A stretch of 64,000 bases of DNA from a cyanobacterium endosymbiont of Epithemia clementina EcSB (GTDB lineage Bacteria > Cyanobacteriota > Cyanobacteriia > Cyanobacteriales > Microcystaceae): NCBI RefSeq assembly GCF_029919255.1, contig NZ_CP123991.1, forward strand, positions 2,457,833 through 2,521,832. The letters are read 5' to 3'. Positions 18,914 to 28,874 of this stretch are shown in pieces. Position 1 is the stretch's first letter, and each line of letters begins with the position of its first letter. The notes beneath the pieces were generated by a model. It did not search any database and was not told where the DNA came from. It was given only the letters and a program-made list of their open reading frames with translations. The position numbers and the translations under genes are program-made.

Positions 18914-19906
18914 ATGGACTGGAAACCTGCTTCCCTCCAAGATAAAATTGGTGTTCACTTCAAAAATAGCGATCTTCTTTTTGAGTCTCTGATTCATCCG
19001 TCTTACGCTCAACAACTCAACCGGTCTGAAAATAATAATGAGCGGCTGGAATACTTAGGGGAGAAAATTCTGGAGTTGATTATTACGAATTATCTCTATC
19101 AAAACTGTTCTTATCTAGCAGTAAGCAAACTGACTACTTTGCGTGATAAATTAGAAGAAGGGGAGAAGTTAACTAACCTTTGGTTTAGATTAGGGTTAGG
19201 AGAAAGTTTCCCTTTTTTGGCCACAAAAGATGAACGACATCGTCTCCGCATTAAACGAAATAATCCTTTTGAAAAAGCTCTGAAAGCATTAGTAGGAGCT
19301 ATACATATTGACCGAGGTTTACCTCAGACCTCTAATTGGGTTAAAAAACAGTTAATCGCTCCATTATTAGCCCATCACTTGAAGAAAATTCAAGATAGAT
19401 CAAACCCCAAGAAACAACTCCAATTTTTAGGAAATGCCCTATTTAATGCAATAGTTGCCGACTATTTTTATCAGCTTTTTCCTTACGTTAATCCTAGTTT
19501 TTTAAGTAAAATTGCTAAAAAGTTAGTAGTTAAGGAACAACAAAATAAATACATTAATAAACTCACTTTAGAAGATTGGAAAATTATTGATACTGAAAGC
19601 GAAAAAATATGTGAAAAATCATTTACCGGCTTGTTAGCTGCTATATATCTTCACTTTGATCAGCAGAATAGTAAAACAAGCTTTAGAGAAACAGGTAGTT
19701 GGTGGGTAAATAAATGTATTGATGAAGATGAAATTTGGCGTGAATTAATTACTTTACTGGTAAAAGATGGAGTTCCTCAAAAATGGATTATTCGTCAGGT
19801 AATGGGATATGAAAGTAAAGATTATAATGAAGGCCGTAAACGTTTTCACGAACTAATGGAATCTTCGAAAATCGATAATGAAATAAGGGTCGGCGATCAC
19901 GATTAA
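18914..19906 (+). CDS. tandem RNase III-domain protein, catalytic sites degenerate
   Basis: A 330-residue protein with two RNase III folds. The first (about residues 5-150) has NNERLEYLGEKILELIITNY at 41-60, the family signature, but the conserved aspartate after LG is glutamate, and the second catalytic helix reads EKALKALVGAIHID, where the usual EA(L/I)xGA glutamate is lysine. The second (about 160-260) reads QLQFLGNALFNAIVADYF, with the acidic residues replaced by Q and N. No dsRNA-binding domain is present. The C-terminus ends in a basic-acidic segment. It may bind structured RNA without cutting it. It is a divergent paralogue, unlikely to be the cell's main rnc. Confidence 0.85.
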   Translation: MDWKPASLQDKIGVHFKNSDLLFESLIHPSYAQQLNRSENNNERLEYLGEKILELIITNYLYQNCSYLAVSKLTTLRDKLEEGEKLTNLWFRLGLGESFPFLATKDERHRLRIKRNNPFEKALKALVGAIHIDRGLPQTSNWVKKQLIAPLLAHHLKKIQDRSNPKKQLQFLGNALFNAIVADYFYQLFPYVNPSFLSKIAKKLVVKEQQNKYINKLTLEDWKIIDTESEKICEKSFTGLLAAIYLHFDQQNSKTSFRETGSWWVNKCIDEDEIWRELITLLVKDGVPQKWIIRQVMGYESKDYNEGRKRFHELMESSKIDNEIRVGDHD

Positions 19907-21929
19907 TAGAATAATTAAACAATTTGACTTTTATGTTCTTCTAGATGAAGTCAAGTTCTAAATATAAATAGAATACTCATTGGTTATGGTAGTGCTGTAA
20001 AAATAACTCTAATTGAGATGTTATCCCCAGACGAATAACCAACTACAAGAGAAATTTACATTTGCGGCGGCAACCGCTTATTAGGCATAATAATAGTGAA
20101 TTCCGTATTGAGAATAAAAAGTATATTTTACTAGTAATCTTACTCTTTCTAAAAACTTAAAATTTTGTGATTATTCAGACTATTTTGTCAGACTTTATCA
20201 TCTAAAATCTTGTAATTGTCGTTACCGCATTTAAGAGGTTCTCGAATTAGTTCAATTAACTAGCAAATCTAATAGTAGAGTTAACGGTGTATCACGGAAA
20301 ATAAAACACTGTCTAAGTTTAGCTATAATTATTACTTATAAAACATTTTTTTACTTTAAGATAAATTTTGATCTGGATTAGAGCCTATTGAGAACATACA
20401 GGGTTAAAACCATATTAAAGTTTTATATTTGTCCAAAATTACCATTTTAATTTCTTCTCATATTCTTAATAACTTATCTTAGTTATGTACATTAGTTAGG
20501 ATAATCAAATTTTTATTTTTCGCAGAAATAACTTCCTCACCTGAACTGTGTCAACGACTTTCCTTATAAGAAAGGATAATTTTTAATATAGGAAATTTAA
20601 AAGACTTAAAAGATAATTTCCATGAAAGAGAATATAAAAACATGTTCATCTAGAATAATAGTCAATTTTTACTAAAAAAAATAGTCTGTGAGTAATTTTT
20701 TATAGTGAAGACAAAGAGAGTAAAAAAATACTACAATCACTAATTACTAGAATAATTCTCTTTGAGAATTTCTATCATTTCTCAGAAGATTTAGAAAAAA
20801 TTATTGAAATAAGGACATAAATAAGTTAGCTAAAATAATTAAATTTTATAGATTACTAAGAAATAATTTTAAACCCACATACTAAATTTTCTCTAGAGAA
20901 ATAAGACAAATATATTTATCATTTTTTGACAAATAATTAACCTCAATAATTAACTCTAACAAAGATTAGTTATTGTAAAAAAATTGATAGTATGGAAGAT
21001 ACTGATAACAATTTCAAATTCTCTGGAAGATTAAAATCTTTAACTGTCATGTAACTTTAAAGAAAAATTGAATAAAAAAATATAGCAATTAGGTCTATAT
21101 TTAGTATTTAAAATCAATGTTTTTTACACTATTTTAAGTAGTTTTTTTTTAGAAAATTGATCATCTTTTTCTTTGAAAAGACAAAGCTAAAGTCCACTTA
21201 GTCAACATTATAACAAAATACTTTTAGTATTAGATATGATCTATATCATTATTTCTATAATTATTATTTTTTGTACTACAATTTTTAAAAAATTTTCATA
21301 TTTTTAGTATTAGTCAAATTTTTGTTTTATTAGTTACTATAATTGATATATTGATTGATAATTTATCAAAATAAAAATGTCTATAAATACTGAATTATAT
21401 CTATTGTTTTTTTTTACTTATACTCAACTTTTTTATTAAAAACGCATACTATCATAAATATAGTTTATGCTTTTTGTAACATTTTTTTAAAAAGTTATAT
21501 ATAAAAAAATATAACTTTATTGTTTGTGTTAATAAAATTTGATTATTTTTATGCAGTTAGATAAGATTCTTTTTCCTGTCTATATTAAGATCAATAGTTT
21601 ACATTTAAGAAAATTTAATCTCTAATAGCTATTTTGATTACATTATTATTTTATAATATATTTTAACCTATTTAAATCTATTAATTATAATGTAATTTAA
21701 TTGTAACAACATTAAAGTTGGCTTTTTCAGTCAAACAAAACTAAAATTTTTAAGGTTAAATTATTGATAACTTTGCTATTTTGTCAATATTTATATTGGC
21801 TTTTGTATTATAGTTTATTACTAGGTGATGTCCTCATTACTAAATTTATAACTTTAAGAATATATCGTCATAAAAATGACAAAAATTATTGATCGATCAG
21901 TTCAATTTAAGTCTCAAGATACAGAAGTA

Positions 21930-22720
21930 CTTCAATAATTATAACTTTCTTGAATTTAGGTATTATTTTTCCTTACTTAATATCAGTAATTTAAGTCGTT
22001 AATTTTTTTAGTAAAAAAATACTTACTCAGTTAGATTCTATTAGATAGTTTCACTAACTTTTAATTAATTCAAAAGTCAATTACTAATAATAAAACGAAG
22101 TCATTTTAAATAAAATTTAATGACAAGTTTTTTAGTTATATATCCTTGATCTCCAAAAAAAATATTAATTAAATAACGCGTTAACTAAGACATATATTTA
22201 CAGTTATCGATATATCCTGAAGTAACTTTAAAAATTAATAATACACCCCGGTCATTGATAACTAAATTTAGTTTAATTTTTTAATGTTATCTAACAGAGT
22301 TCTGGTCTTATGTCGCTAGGGTTTTTGAAACTCAGTATGTTCTACTAAAACGCTAATAAAAAATTATGTTAGATTAGAATTGGGAGGAACTGATTCTTAT
22401 AATTTCTCTTTTATTAGTTAGTAAGAAACAGTATATAAATATTATTTTTTAGAATATAAACTCCACCAAACAATCATATTTGACTAGATTAGTAGATATT
22501 TTTTTTAAATAAATAAAAATTGATAATACATAAAATTATTTTAAAATTCGATCCCATAAACCGTGAAAAGCGATTATGATAGTTGTGGTTCTATCTCTCA
22601 TTAAACAATGAGCATTGATCTAAGAAAAAATGCTGTCAATTTAGAAACAGAATAACAATGCTATTTAAACCGATATTTTTGATATAAATGCTCAAAATTA
22701 CAAAATATTTAGGCAAAATA
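21930..22720 (-). mobile_element. IS982-family transposase fossil
   Basis: Reading the minus strand in order with frame changes: TTIIIAFHG, FYVLSIFIYLKK, NLVKYDCLVEF (the IS982 N-terminal SEIMTI..FH, NLVSYNRFVEL region); NSVR, stop, H, stop, KIKLNLVINDRGVLLIFKVT (family NSVGWHFGFKLHLVIN...); FFGDQGYITKKLVIKFYLK (family GDKGYISKKL); and finally NRI, stop, LSKYFF..KKINDLNY (family LRKRFIIETINDQLKN). Stops are too many for activity. Terminal inverted repeats were not identified. It is the only transposase fossil I can identify in this window. Confidence 0.75.
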
Positions 22721-22762
22721 TCGTCTTAATTTTACATTTACAGCATCAGATCTTAACTAAGC

Positions 22763-22810
22763 TCACTTCTAGTATATAACTACTGCTTTCCTTTTTTTTA
22801 TGGCTTTTCG
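22763..22810 (+). repeat. short dispersed repeat C, copy 1
   Basis: CACTTCTAGTATATAACTAC then TGCTTTCC and a T-run and TTTTCG. It matches 34364-34411 at most positions and partly matches 13055-13080. Function unknown. Confidence 0.4.
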
Positions 22811-23100
22811 TCAAACTGTAAAATGATAAAAGTTCAGCAGATATTGACATAACTTAACTTATCATTATTATTAATAATAAGCAAACTGTAATGAAAATAA
22901 TTTCCAAATAAGGCTTTCGAGACGTCAATATTAATGACCATATGTGCATAATTTGACAGAACTAAAAAGACAAGGATGAAAAGCACGGATTAATAGGTAA
23001 TTTTTCCCTTGTCTCAACAGCTACAACTGATTGGGCTTTATGTTCATTCTTAATGACCCTCGAGGGATATGAACTAACTGGTTGTTAACATTTTTTTAGT

Positions 23101-23484
23101 CTACTTAAATAGGTTTTTAAACCATTTAAATAGATTTTTAAACCATTGAACTAGGAGATAGGTAGATTTTGATTCTGAAGTTGAAGTAGGTTCTGGGGTT
23201 GGCTGCGCTGAAGTATTTATAGAATGTTCAAGGGGAACCGGTTCTGATTTTCTTTGAATTTTTACTAAAAACTGCTTTAATTTCTCTTCATCAGAGACAG
23301 AAGCTTCTCTAGCTTGTTTAGCCTTTTGAGAAAAATTTACTTCCCCAATATAAGTTAGCCAGTTCTCCAAGTCTCCTCGGTTTAAGTAATTAATTCCCTC
23401 TTGGGGATAATCCTCGCAGATTTTGATTAAATCTTCTACATTATTAGCCTGTTGACCATTACTAAATCTAAAAGGTTCTGTCAT
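23101..23484 (-). CDS. small conserved protein of unknown function
   Basis: A 127-residue protein. Residues 1-75 form a compact domain (FRFSNGQQANNVEDLIKICE, GINYLNRGDLENWLTYIGE) that resembles a domain found at the front of cyanobacterial chaperone-like and kinase-associated proteins, recognised only by its GxFExWL-like pattern. Residues about 85-110 are a Pro/Thr/Ser/Glu linker. The C-terminus carries a near-repeat WFKNLFKWFKNLFK that looks like an amphipathic membrane-binding helix. It lies alone amid kilobases of dead DNA yet is intact, which argues for a retained function. Confidence 0.65.
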   Translation of the reverse strand: MTEPFRFSNGQQANNVEDLIKICEDYPQEGINYLNRGDLENWLTYIGEVNFSQKAKQAREASVSDEEKLKQFLVKIQRKSEPVPLEHSINTSAQPTPEPTSTSESKSTYLLVQWFKNLFKWFKNLFK

Positions 23485-23676
23485 TGTCTTTTCCTAATCT
23501 CGAAGGGAATGATAAATCTCACTGCTAATCTTAACGATTTTCCTAAATATTAGTCATGGTCACGTTCAGAAAAAACTTACGATCTCATCATTAAGTATTT
23601 AACTGAGTGTTAAAAAATACAATAAGCCCACTATTACATTATCTTTTTTCGTCATAAATCAAGTTTTTTTTGAATG

Positions 23677-23692
23677 TGATACGTTATTTTAA
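23677..23692. promoter_or_regulatory. second copy of the GntR-region 16-mer
   Basis: TGATACGTTATTTTAA is identical to 18785-18800 beside the GntR gene. It lies about 190 bp upstream of the small minus-strand gene starting at 23484 and before the histidine-kinase fossil. Only half of the palindrome is kept here. Confidence 0.35.
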
Positions 23693-24149
23693 ACCCAAGA
23701 TTAAACTAACCTCCAGATTAGTTTGTAAGTACAAAAAATTTTGATTATCACCCATAAACAGAATATTCACTATTTCACCATATTATGAGGTATTTTCCTA
23801 ATAGAGTGAAAATCTACAGCGATATAATGTCCCTAGAAATAAATCTACAAAAAGCCATAAGAGAATCTTCCTAAGAGAGACATTCTTTTAGGGTTTAAAA
23901 ATAATCAAAGAACTATTATTACCCAATTAACCCCATTTAAAATGAGTATAAAAGAAACCAATTTAGTCTTTATAACTAATGTTCTTTTCCAACTAAAATT
24001 TCACATTAGTCAATAGACGTCACTAGTTAATGTGTGTCACACCGTTAATGAATTATTCAGGGAACTAACTTAGATAAAGTGTACGTAGCTTAGGATATCA
24101 CTGATGGTCAAATTATGTTTTCGATCAAATGCTTCTTTGTCCGTCTGAT

Positions 24150-24840
24150 GTTTGGAAACACTGACATAGGTTAGTTAGTAATATTTTCCATGAGTTGCAG
24201 ACTCCTTTAACGGTAATGTCTGGGTGTTTCACCGTTAACTTGTGACGGGGTACAGTAGTTTCAGCAATATCCAAGAAGAAATTCTCGAAATTGCCGCCTC
24301 TGAAGCTGATCACATGACTCAATACAAGATTTATTAAATTTGGCGCGGGCTAATAGTGGACAAATGTACTTTTATTTAGAATTCATTGTTTTTAACAATT
24401 TTCTTGAAGAGGTGGGGGCGATAACTCGTTCATATGGTAACTGTATCATTAATTTTAAGCTCCTATCAATTTCCCTGATTATTAAAACTAACAGTAATTT
24501 TATAAAATAAATTCTCCTTAATATAACTAATTCAGTAGAATGCTCCAGGGTTAACGACCTTATTAGTGTTAAACACTATCAAGTACAAAAAACCGTAAAG
24601 TTACAAGTGTGCGACCACGGTAAAGAAATTCTTTTATCAGATCAAGCTAAAACTTTTGAGTAATTTTATCTGGGAGATGAAGCTGGAAGTCACTCCACCA
24701 GAGAAACTAGACTCAGACTCTCCATTATTAGAACTTTAGTTGAAGGAATAGGGGAAACTATTGAAGTCATTTTTTAAGTCGATAGCCAGAATATATATAC
24801 TGTCACTTTAGTTTATCTTGTAGCAATAAAAATTATAATT
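24150..24840 (+). pseudogene. sensor histidine kinase fossil
   Basis: After an unreadable front, one frame gives HELQTPLTVMSG (H-box, with the histidine kept). A frame change then gives NIQEEILEIAASEADHMTQY, then NLARANSGQMYFYLEFIVF and NFLEEVGAITRSYG (end of the dimerisation domain). The ATPase part reads ILLNITNSVECS, VQKTVKLQVCDHGKEI (the DNG box now DHG), KTFE, stop, FYLGDEAGSHSTRETRLRLSII (the G-box glycines lost) and RTLVEGIGETIEV. Order and content fit a PhoR-like cyanobacterial kinase. The gene once extended left to perhaps 23.8 kb. No partner regulator is nearby. Confidence 0.85.
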
Positions 24841-24899
24841 AGGTCATTTTAAAAAATTATGGCTAGATCGACTTTAATAAGATTAAGAGAGAAAAGTAG

Positions 24900-25110
24900 T
24901 TTAAAAAAAGCGAGAATTAGATACCAGCAGGCCTAATTATATTAGCTAAATAATAGCTAATATAATTAGAAGATCAAGAGCTGTCAAAATTAACTCAAAA
25001 CGAAATAATTCTCCCGGGAGGAGAATAAGAGCATAAATTTTATGTTTGAATACAAAAGAGTGACCACCCAAGGAAATTACAGACTAGTAAAATTGTTATT
25101 AAATACAATT
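24900..25110 (+). repeat. dispersed repeat family A, copy 2
   Basis: Contains TTAGATACCAGC, a CTGTCAAAATTAACTC block, CTCCCGGGAGGAGAA, TTTTATGTTTGAATACAAAAG and TTACAGACTAGTAAAAT in the same order as the copies near 32.9, 34.9 and 60.4 kb. An extra 37-bp palindrome (24933-24969) is inserted near its start. Confidence 0.55.
24933..24969. repeat. inverted repeat, 15-nt perfect arms, 7-nt spacer
   Basis: CTAATTATATTAGCT and its exact complement around AAATAAT. It interrupts the repeat-family block relative to the copy at 32.9 kb, so it was probably created or inserted after that repeat spread. Confidence 0.75.
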
Positions 25111-25677
25111 ATATATATATTGACTAAAAATCAGCTATTTTTTTACATAAAGAGAAAAAAATAGAATTAATTAATAAAAATCAAATATTCTTAGAGAATA
25201 TTATTTTTTAATAAAAATAGTAATCAGTAAAATTTAAATAAAATTTAAAAAAATAAAGTATAAAAGGTTCCTTATTTAAGGACTAATAATTATTTAGGAC
25301 TAAACATTTGTATAAACACGGTTAGAGTTTTTTTCATAGAATTGCGCATGCGCAATAGATTTAATCATTTGCCTTTACTAAGGAAGACTGTCTTAAGTAG
25401 ATTGATGTAAGAGTTAGAAACTATCTTTATAAAATTTAGTTGGGTCAACAATATTATTTTCTACAACTAAAATTAACTATACAATTTCCGGGAGCTTAGT
25501 ATTATAATTTCAGAAAAAAGCGAGATGTTATACTTTGTGTCTCCAGCAAAAAAATCACATGCTCGATAGTTACACTCCTCATCCCAAGTTGTCTGATCTT
25601 GTTCTTAAAGATTCAGTAATACTATAGACTTGAGGTTCCGACTTCATTAACCAATATTGTATAACAATTGATTTGTA
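25111..25677. other. non-coding upstream region of cobM
   Basis: AT-rich, no gene seen. Holds a perfect 16-bp palindrome ATTGCGCATGCGCAAT at 25341-25356, notably GC-rich for its surroundings. I looked for a cobalamin-riboswitch box before cobM and did not find one. Confidence 0.5.
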
Positions 25678-26451
25678 ATGACCCTTCTTAAGCCTGCTGT
25701 CTACTTCATCGGTGCCGGACCGGGTGATCCAGACTTATTAACCCTCAAAGCACACAAAATTATTACTCAAGCTGATGTTATCTTCTACGCAGACTCCCTA
25801 ATCCCTACACAGATTTTGCGAGATGTTCGTCCTGATACTCTATTAATCTCTACAGGCAGCAAAACTCTAGAGGAGATTATGACCTTAACTCAAGAACAGG
25901 TAAAAAACAATTATGCTGTCGTTCGTCTACATTCTGGGGATTTAACCATTTATAGTGCCATTCATGAACAAATGCGGATTCTAGCGGAAAAAAACATTCC
26001 CTTCGAATTAATTCCCGGAATTAGTGCTTTTCAAGCAGCGGCTGCTAAGTTAGGGGCAGAATTAACTATCCCTAATTTAGTACAGACTATTATCTTAACC
26101 CGTATTAGTGGTTGTGCATCAGCCGTTCCTGAAGCTGAGGAATTAGCCAGTTTAGCCGCCCATAAAGCTAGTTTATGCTTGTATTTAGCTGCTCGTCACA
26201 TCGAAACAGCCCAAGAAAAATTACTAAACCATTATCCCTCTAATACCCCTATAGCAGTGTGTTTTCGTATTGGCTGGCCAGACGAGAAAATCTGGTTGGT
26301 TCCCCTAGAAAAAATGGCAGAAGTTACGCGGGAAGAAAAGTTAATCCGAACGACACTTTATATAATAAGTCCAGCATTAAACCCTAGTTTTTCAAGTCGA
26401 TCTCGTCTTTATCATCCTCAACATTCACACTTATTCCGTCCACGAATCTAG
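25678..26451 (+). CDS. cobM: precorrin-4 C11-methyltransferase
   Basis: SAM-dependent tetrapyrrole methylase that methylates C-11 of precorrin-4 (cobalt-precorrin-4 in the anaerobic route, where it is called CbiF) in cobalamin synthesis. The 257-residue protein has the tetrapyrrole methylase fold: YFIGAGPGDPDLLTLKAHKI near the start, ADVIFYADSLIP, VVRLHSGDLTIYSAIHEQM, and ELIPGISAFQAAAAKLGAEL, whose spacing is that of CobM/CbiF. Length is normal. Together with cobS at 0.8-1.5 kb it shows that the corrin pathway is kept in this reduced genome. Confidence 0.93.
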   Translation: MTLLKPAVYFIGAGPGDPDLLTLKAHKIITQADVIFYADSLIPTQILRDVRPDTLLISTGSKTLEEIMTLTQEQVKNNYAVVRLHSGDLTIYSAIHEQMRILAEKNIPFELIPGISAFQAAAAKLGAELTIPNLVQTIILTRISGCASAVPEAEELASLAAHKASLCLYLAARHIETAQEKLLNHYPSNTPIAVCFRIGWPDEKIWLVPLEKMAEVTREEKLIRTTLYIISPALNPSFSSRSRLYHPQHSHLFRPRI

Positions 26452-26496
26452 AGGTAAATAGTATTAGAATAAAGGGTGCAATAAATATTTCTATAA

Positions 26497-27675
26497 TTGT
26501 TAATAGCAAAGATTACCATGCAGGGTTTATTAAAACGTATCTGGAAGTGGATTAAAGAATTTTTTGGGCAGCTTTTTGGAAAACGATCATTCAATATCAG
26601 TATTGATAGAAACTCGCAAGAGTCCAATCGTCCTCTGACAGATACAGATTACGAGTTTTTGTTTAGCCAGTTACTAGAAGGTATTGCTCACGGCTGGCAC
26701 GAAGGGCGAGTTCTCAAATATTTTGAAGATTTGGGAATACAGGGAAAATCGAAACCCTGGGTGGCTTGGTTAGAACGATTTGGGGACAAAGCTATAGCAT
26801 CTTCAGCCCCTAATCTACAATTAGCCGCTAGGATGATGCGTTTGGGAGAATTGGGCCAATCTTTTCGGGAAACTGAAATGATTGGCAAAAAGTCTTATGA
26901 GATTGGCCAAAAAATCTATAGCCAAGAAGCAGAAAGTGGAATTTGGGAATATGAAGGTCCTGATATCGATAAACAAATTATCTCAAAAGATAGTTCTCAG
27001 AAGAATAGTTCTCATTTCCAAACTAACTCCCCTGACCAAATCACTCAAACCTTAACTATAGAAGAATTGCGCGAGCGTTTACACAAAGATGCGACCTTAG
27101 CCCAACAACTTGCTCCCCAACTGGGGATGGAGTCAAGCAATCCTGAACAACTAATTGAGACTCTACTTGAGCGGTTTCAAAATGAAGCCGCTAAACCTAA
27201 ACAAATTAACTCTCCTCAAACAGAACAAGAATGGTTTAATCAAGGATTGCAACAAGCTAATCAAGGGGACTTAGAAGGGTCCATCGCCAGTTGGGATAAA
27301 GCTTTAGCAATTAATCCTTTCCTCTCTCAGGGATGGCATAATCGCGGTAGCGCTTTGGGCAATTTAGGACGATTACATGAAGCAATCGACAGTTTTGATC
27401 GGGCAATTTTTCTCAATGCTGACGATTTTGAAGCTTGGAATTCTAAGGGAAATGCACTATACGGACTAGAACAATGGGAAGGAGCAATCACCTGTTGGGA
27501 TAAAGGGTTAAAATTACAGCCAAACTACTACCAAGGCTGGTACAATCGCGGTAGTGCTTTGGGTAAATTGGGCAGAATAGAAGAGGCGATCACTAGTTAC
27601 CGTAAAGCCTTAGAAATTGAACCCAGTTTCGAGTTAGCTCAATCTCGACTTAATGAATTATCTGAGAAGAGTTAA
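26497..27675 (+). CDS. TPR-repeat protein with N-terminal amphipathic segment
   Basis: The better start is ATG 26518 (MQGLLKRIWKWIKEFFGQLFG), giving about 385 residues; the first in-frame ATG is 26497. The front is a Trp/Phe/Lys-rich amphipathic helix likely to touch membrane. The middle (about 40-150) includes FSQLLEGIAHGWHEGRVLKYFEDLGIQ. The C-terminal third has at least three and a partial fourth tetratricopeptide repeats (EWFNQGLQQANQGDLEGSIA, GWHNRGSALGNLGRLHEAID, AWNSKGNALYGLEQWEGAIT, GWYNRGSALGKLGRIEEAIT). It is a cyanobacterial-type scaffold protein, partner unknown. It follows cobM by 45-66 bp and could share its transcript. Confidence 0.85.
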   Translation: MLIAKITMQGLLKRIWKWIKEFFGQLFGKRSFNISIDRNSQESNRPLTDTDYEFLFSQLLEGIAHGWHEGRVLKYFEDLGIQGKSKPWVAWLERFGDKAIASSAPNLQLAARMMRLGELGQSFRETEMIGKKSYEIGQKIYSQEAESGIWEYEGPDIDKQIISKDSSQKNSSHFQTNSPDQITQTLTIEELRERLHKDATLAQQLAPQLGMESSNPEQLIETLLERFQNEAAKPKQINSPQTEQEWFNQGLQQANQGDLEGSIASWDKALAINPFLSQGWHNRGSALGNLGRLHEAIDSFDRAIFLNADDFEAWNSKGNALYGLEQWEGAITCWDKGLKLQPNYYQGWYNRGSALGKLGRIEEAITSYRKALEIEPSFELAQSRLNELSEKS

Positions 27676-27759
27676 TAGTTGATATTTAAATCGATAAATG
27701 TTTGTCAGAACAGGTTATGATGACTTAGGTTGAACCTTTCAACAGTTTAGTTTATCTTC

Positions 27760-28410
27760 ATGACTTTCCAACTACGCGTTTATGTTCCCGATCATCCTTT
27801 GATTAAGCATTGGTTAGGGGTCGCTCGTGATGCTAATACTCCGAATATCCTTTTTAAAACAGCAATGACAGAGCTAGGACGTTGGTTAACCTACGAAGCG
27901 ACTCGCCATTGGCTGCCCACTTTAGAAACTACAATAAAAACTCCCATTACTAACTCTCAAGCCACCTTGATTGATCCTCAAGTCCCCCTCGCCGTTGTTC
28001 CTCTTTTACGGGCAGGATTAGCCTTGTTAGATGGAGCGCAAACCCTTCTGCCTCTAGCTTCAATCTATCATCTAGGGTTAGCTCATAACGAAGAAATCCT
28101 AGACGTTAGTTGTTATCTCAATAAATTACCTCAACAATTTCACCCCAAAACCCAAATTATTGTCTTAGAACCCATGTTGGCTACTGGGCGATCAATCACC
28201 GTTGCGATGGATGAAATAACTAAACGGGGAGCAAATCCAGAATTGATGCGGATTATCTCCGTAGTAGCAGCTCCACCTGCGTTGCAAAAACTAAGTAAAA
28301 AATACCCCAGTCTAAATATTTATACCGCTATTATTGATGAAGGAATTAATGACAGAGGATATATTGTACCTGGGTTAGGAGATGCAGGTAATCGTGCTTT
28401 TGGAACATAG
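27760..28410 (+). CDS. upp: uracil phosphoribosyltransferase
   Basis: Salvages uracil to UMP with PRPP. The 216-residue protein shows VYVPDHPLIKHWLGVARD at the N-terminus, PLAVVPLLRAGLALLDGA, the PRPP loop region VLEPMLATGRSITVAMDE (about residues 135-152) and the uracil-binding end VPGLGDAGNRAFGT. The loop usually reads with an aspartate first and a glycine pair (MLATGGS); here they are Glu and Arg. These may be lineage features or early erosion. Length is normal. Confidence 0.9.
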   Translation: MTFQLRVYVPDHPLIKHWLGVARDANTPNILFKTAMTELGRWLTYEATRHWLPTLETTIKTPITNSQATLIDPQVPLAVVPLLRAGLALLDGAQTLLPLASIYHLGLAHNEEILDVSCYLNKLPQQFHPKTQIIVLEPMLATGRSITVAMDEITKRGANPELMRIISVVAAPPALQKLSKKYPSLNIYTAIIDEGINDRGYIVPGLGDAGNRAFGT

Positions 28411-28474
28411 AGTGAGTAAAAGTTTATTTGACCCAGTTTTTTTCAGAGATTGAACATCATCAAGGTTAGAAATT

Positions 28475-28780
28475 ATGAGTCAACGAGATGGATTTAGCGG
28501 CGGATTTTTGGCAGGAATAATTGTTGGTGGTATGGTCGGTGGCATCATTGGAGCGCTAGTAGGATCACGTCTTGAAAAGAATCCGAAGGAAGACAGATCT
28601 TCCTTACTCAAATCAACCAAAGATGAAAAACTAGACACCGAGACTAATATTGAAATGGCACGTCGTCGTCTAGAAAATAAGATAGCTCAACTTAATTTAG
28701 CTATTGATGATGTACGAGAGCAATTTGGACAAGTTGGACAACAAACCCTTGAATCAGAAACATCGACTGAAGAAGGCTAA
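28475..28780 (+). CDS. small membrane-anchored protein (YtxH-like)
   Basis: A 101-residue protein with a single glycine-rich hydrophobic segment (FLAGIIVGGMVGGIIGALVG, about residues 11-30) and a charged C-terminal half predicted helical (NIEMARRRLENKIAQLNLAI). This is the architecture of YtxH-like proteins. It lies 64 bp after upp. The function of such proteins is not established. Confidence 0.75.
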   Translation: MSQRDGFSGGFLAGIIVGGMVGGIIGALVGSRLEKNPKEDRSSLLKSTKDEKLDTETNIEMARRRLENKIAQLNLAIDDVREQFGQVGQQTLESETSTEEG

Positions 28781-28874
28781 TAATGAAGAAGGCTAATGAT
28801 TGACTGAATTGAGCTTTTTTTAGATTCAAGATTAACAATTCGTATCTTCTCTAAAATTCTCCCCACTAAACTCG

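Larger units (their letters stand above)
19907..23100. other. 3.2 kb AT-rich decayed region
   Basis: No intact gene on either strand. The only readable fossil is an IS982-type transposase on the minus strand at about 21930-22720. 19.9-21.9 kb is dominated by A/T runs with no protein-like frame I can recognise. A block at 22763-22810 resembles 34364-34411. Confidence 0.7.

Noticed and set aside
25341-25356. 16-bp perfect palindrome ATTGCGCATGCGCAAT as a cobM operator
   Set aside because: More than 300 bp from cobM, no second copy seen; no support for a regulatory role.
25400-25677. Cobalamin riboswitch before cobM
   Set aside because: The conserved B12-box (GCCACTG) was not found on the plus strand.
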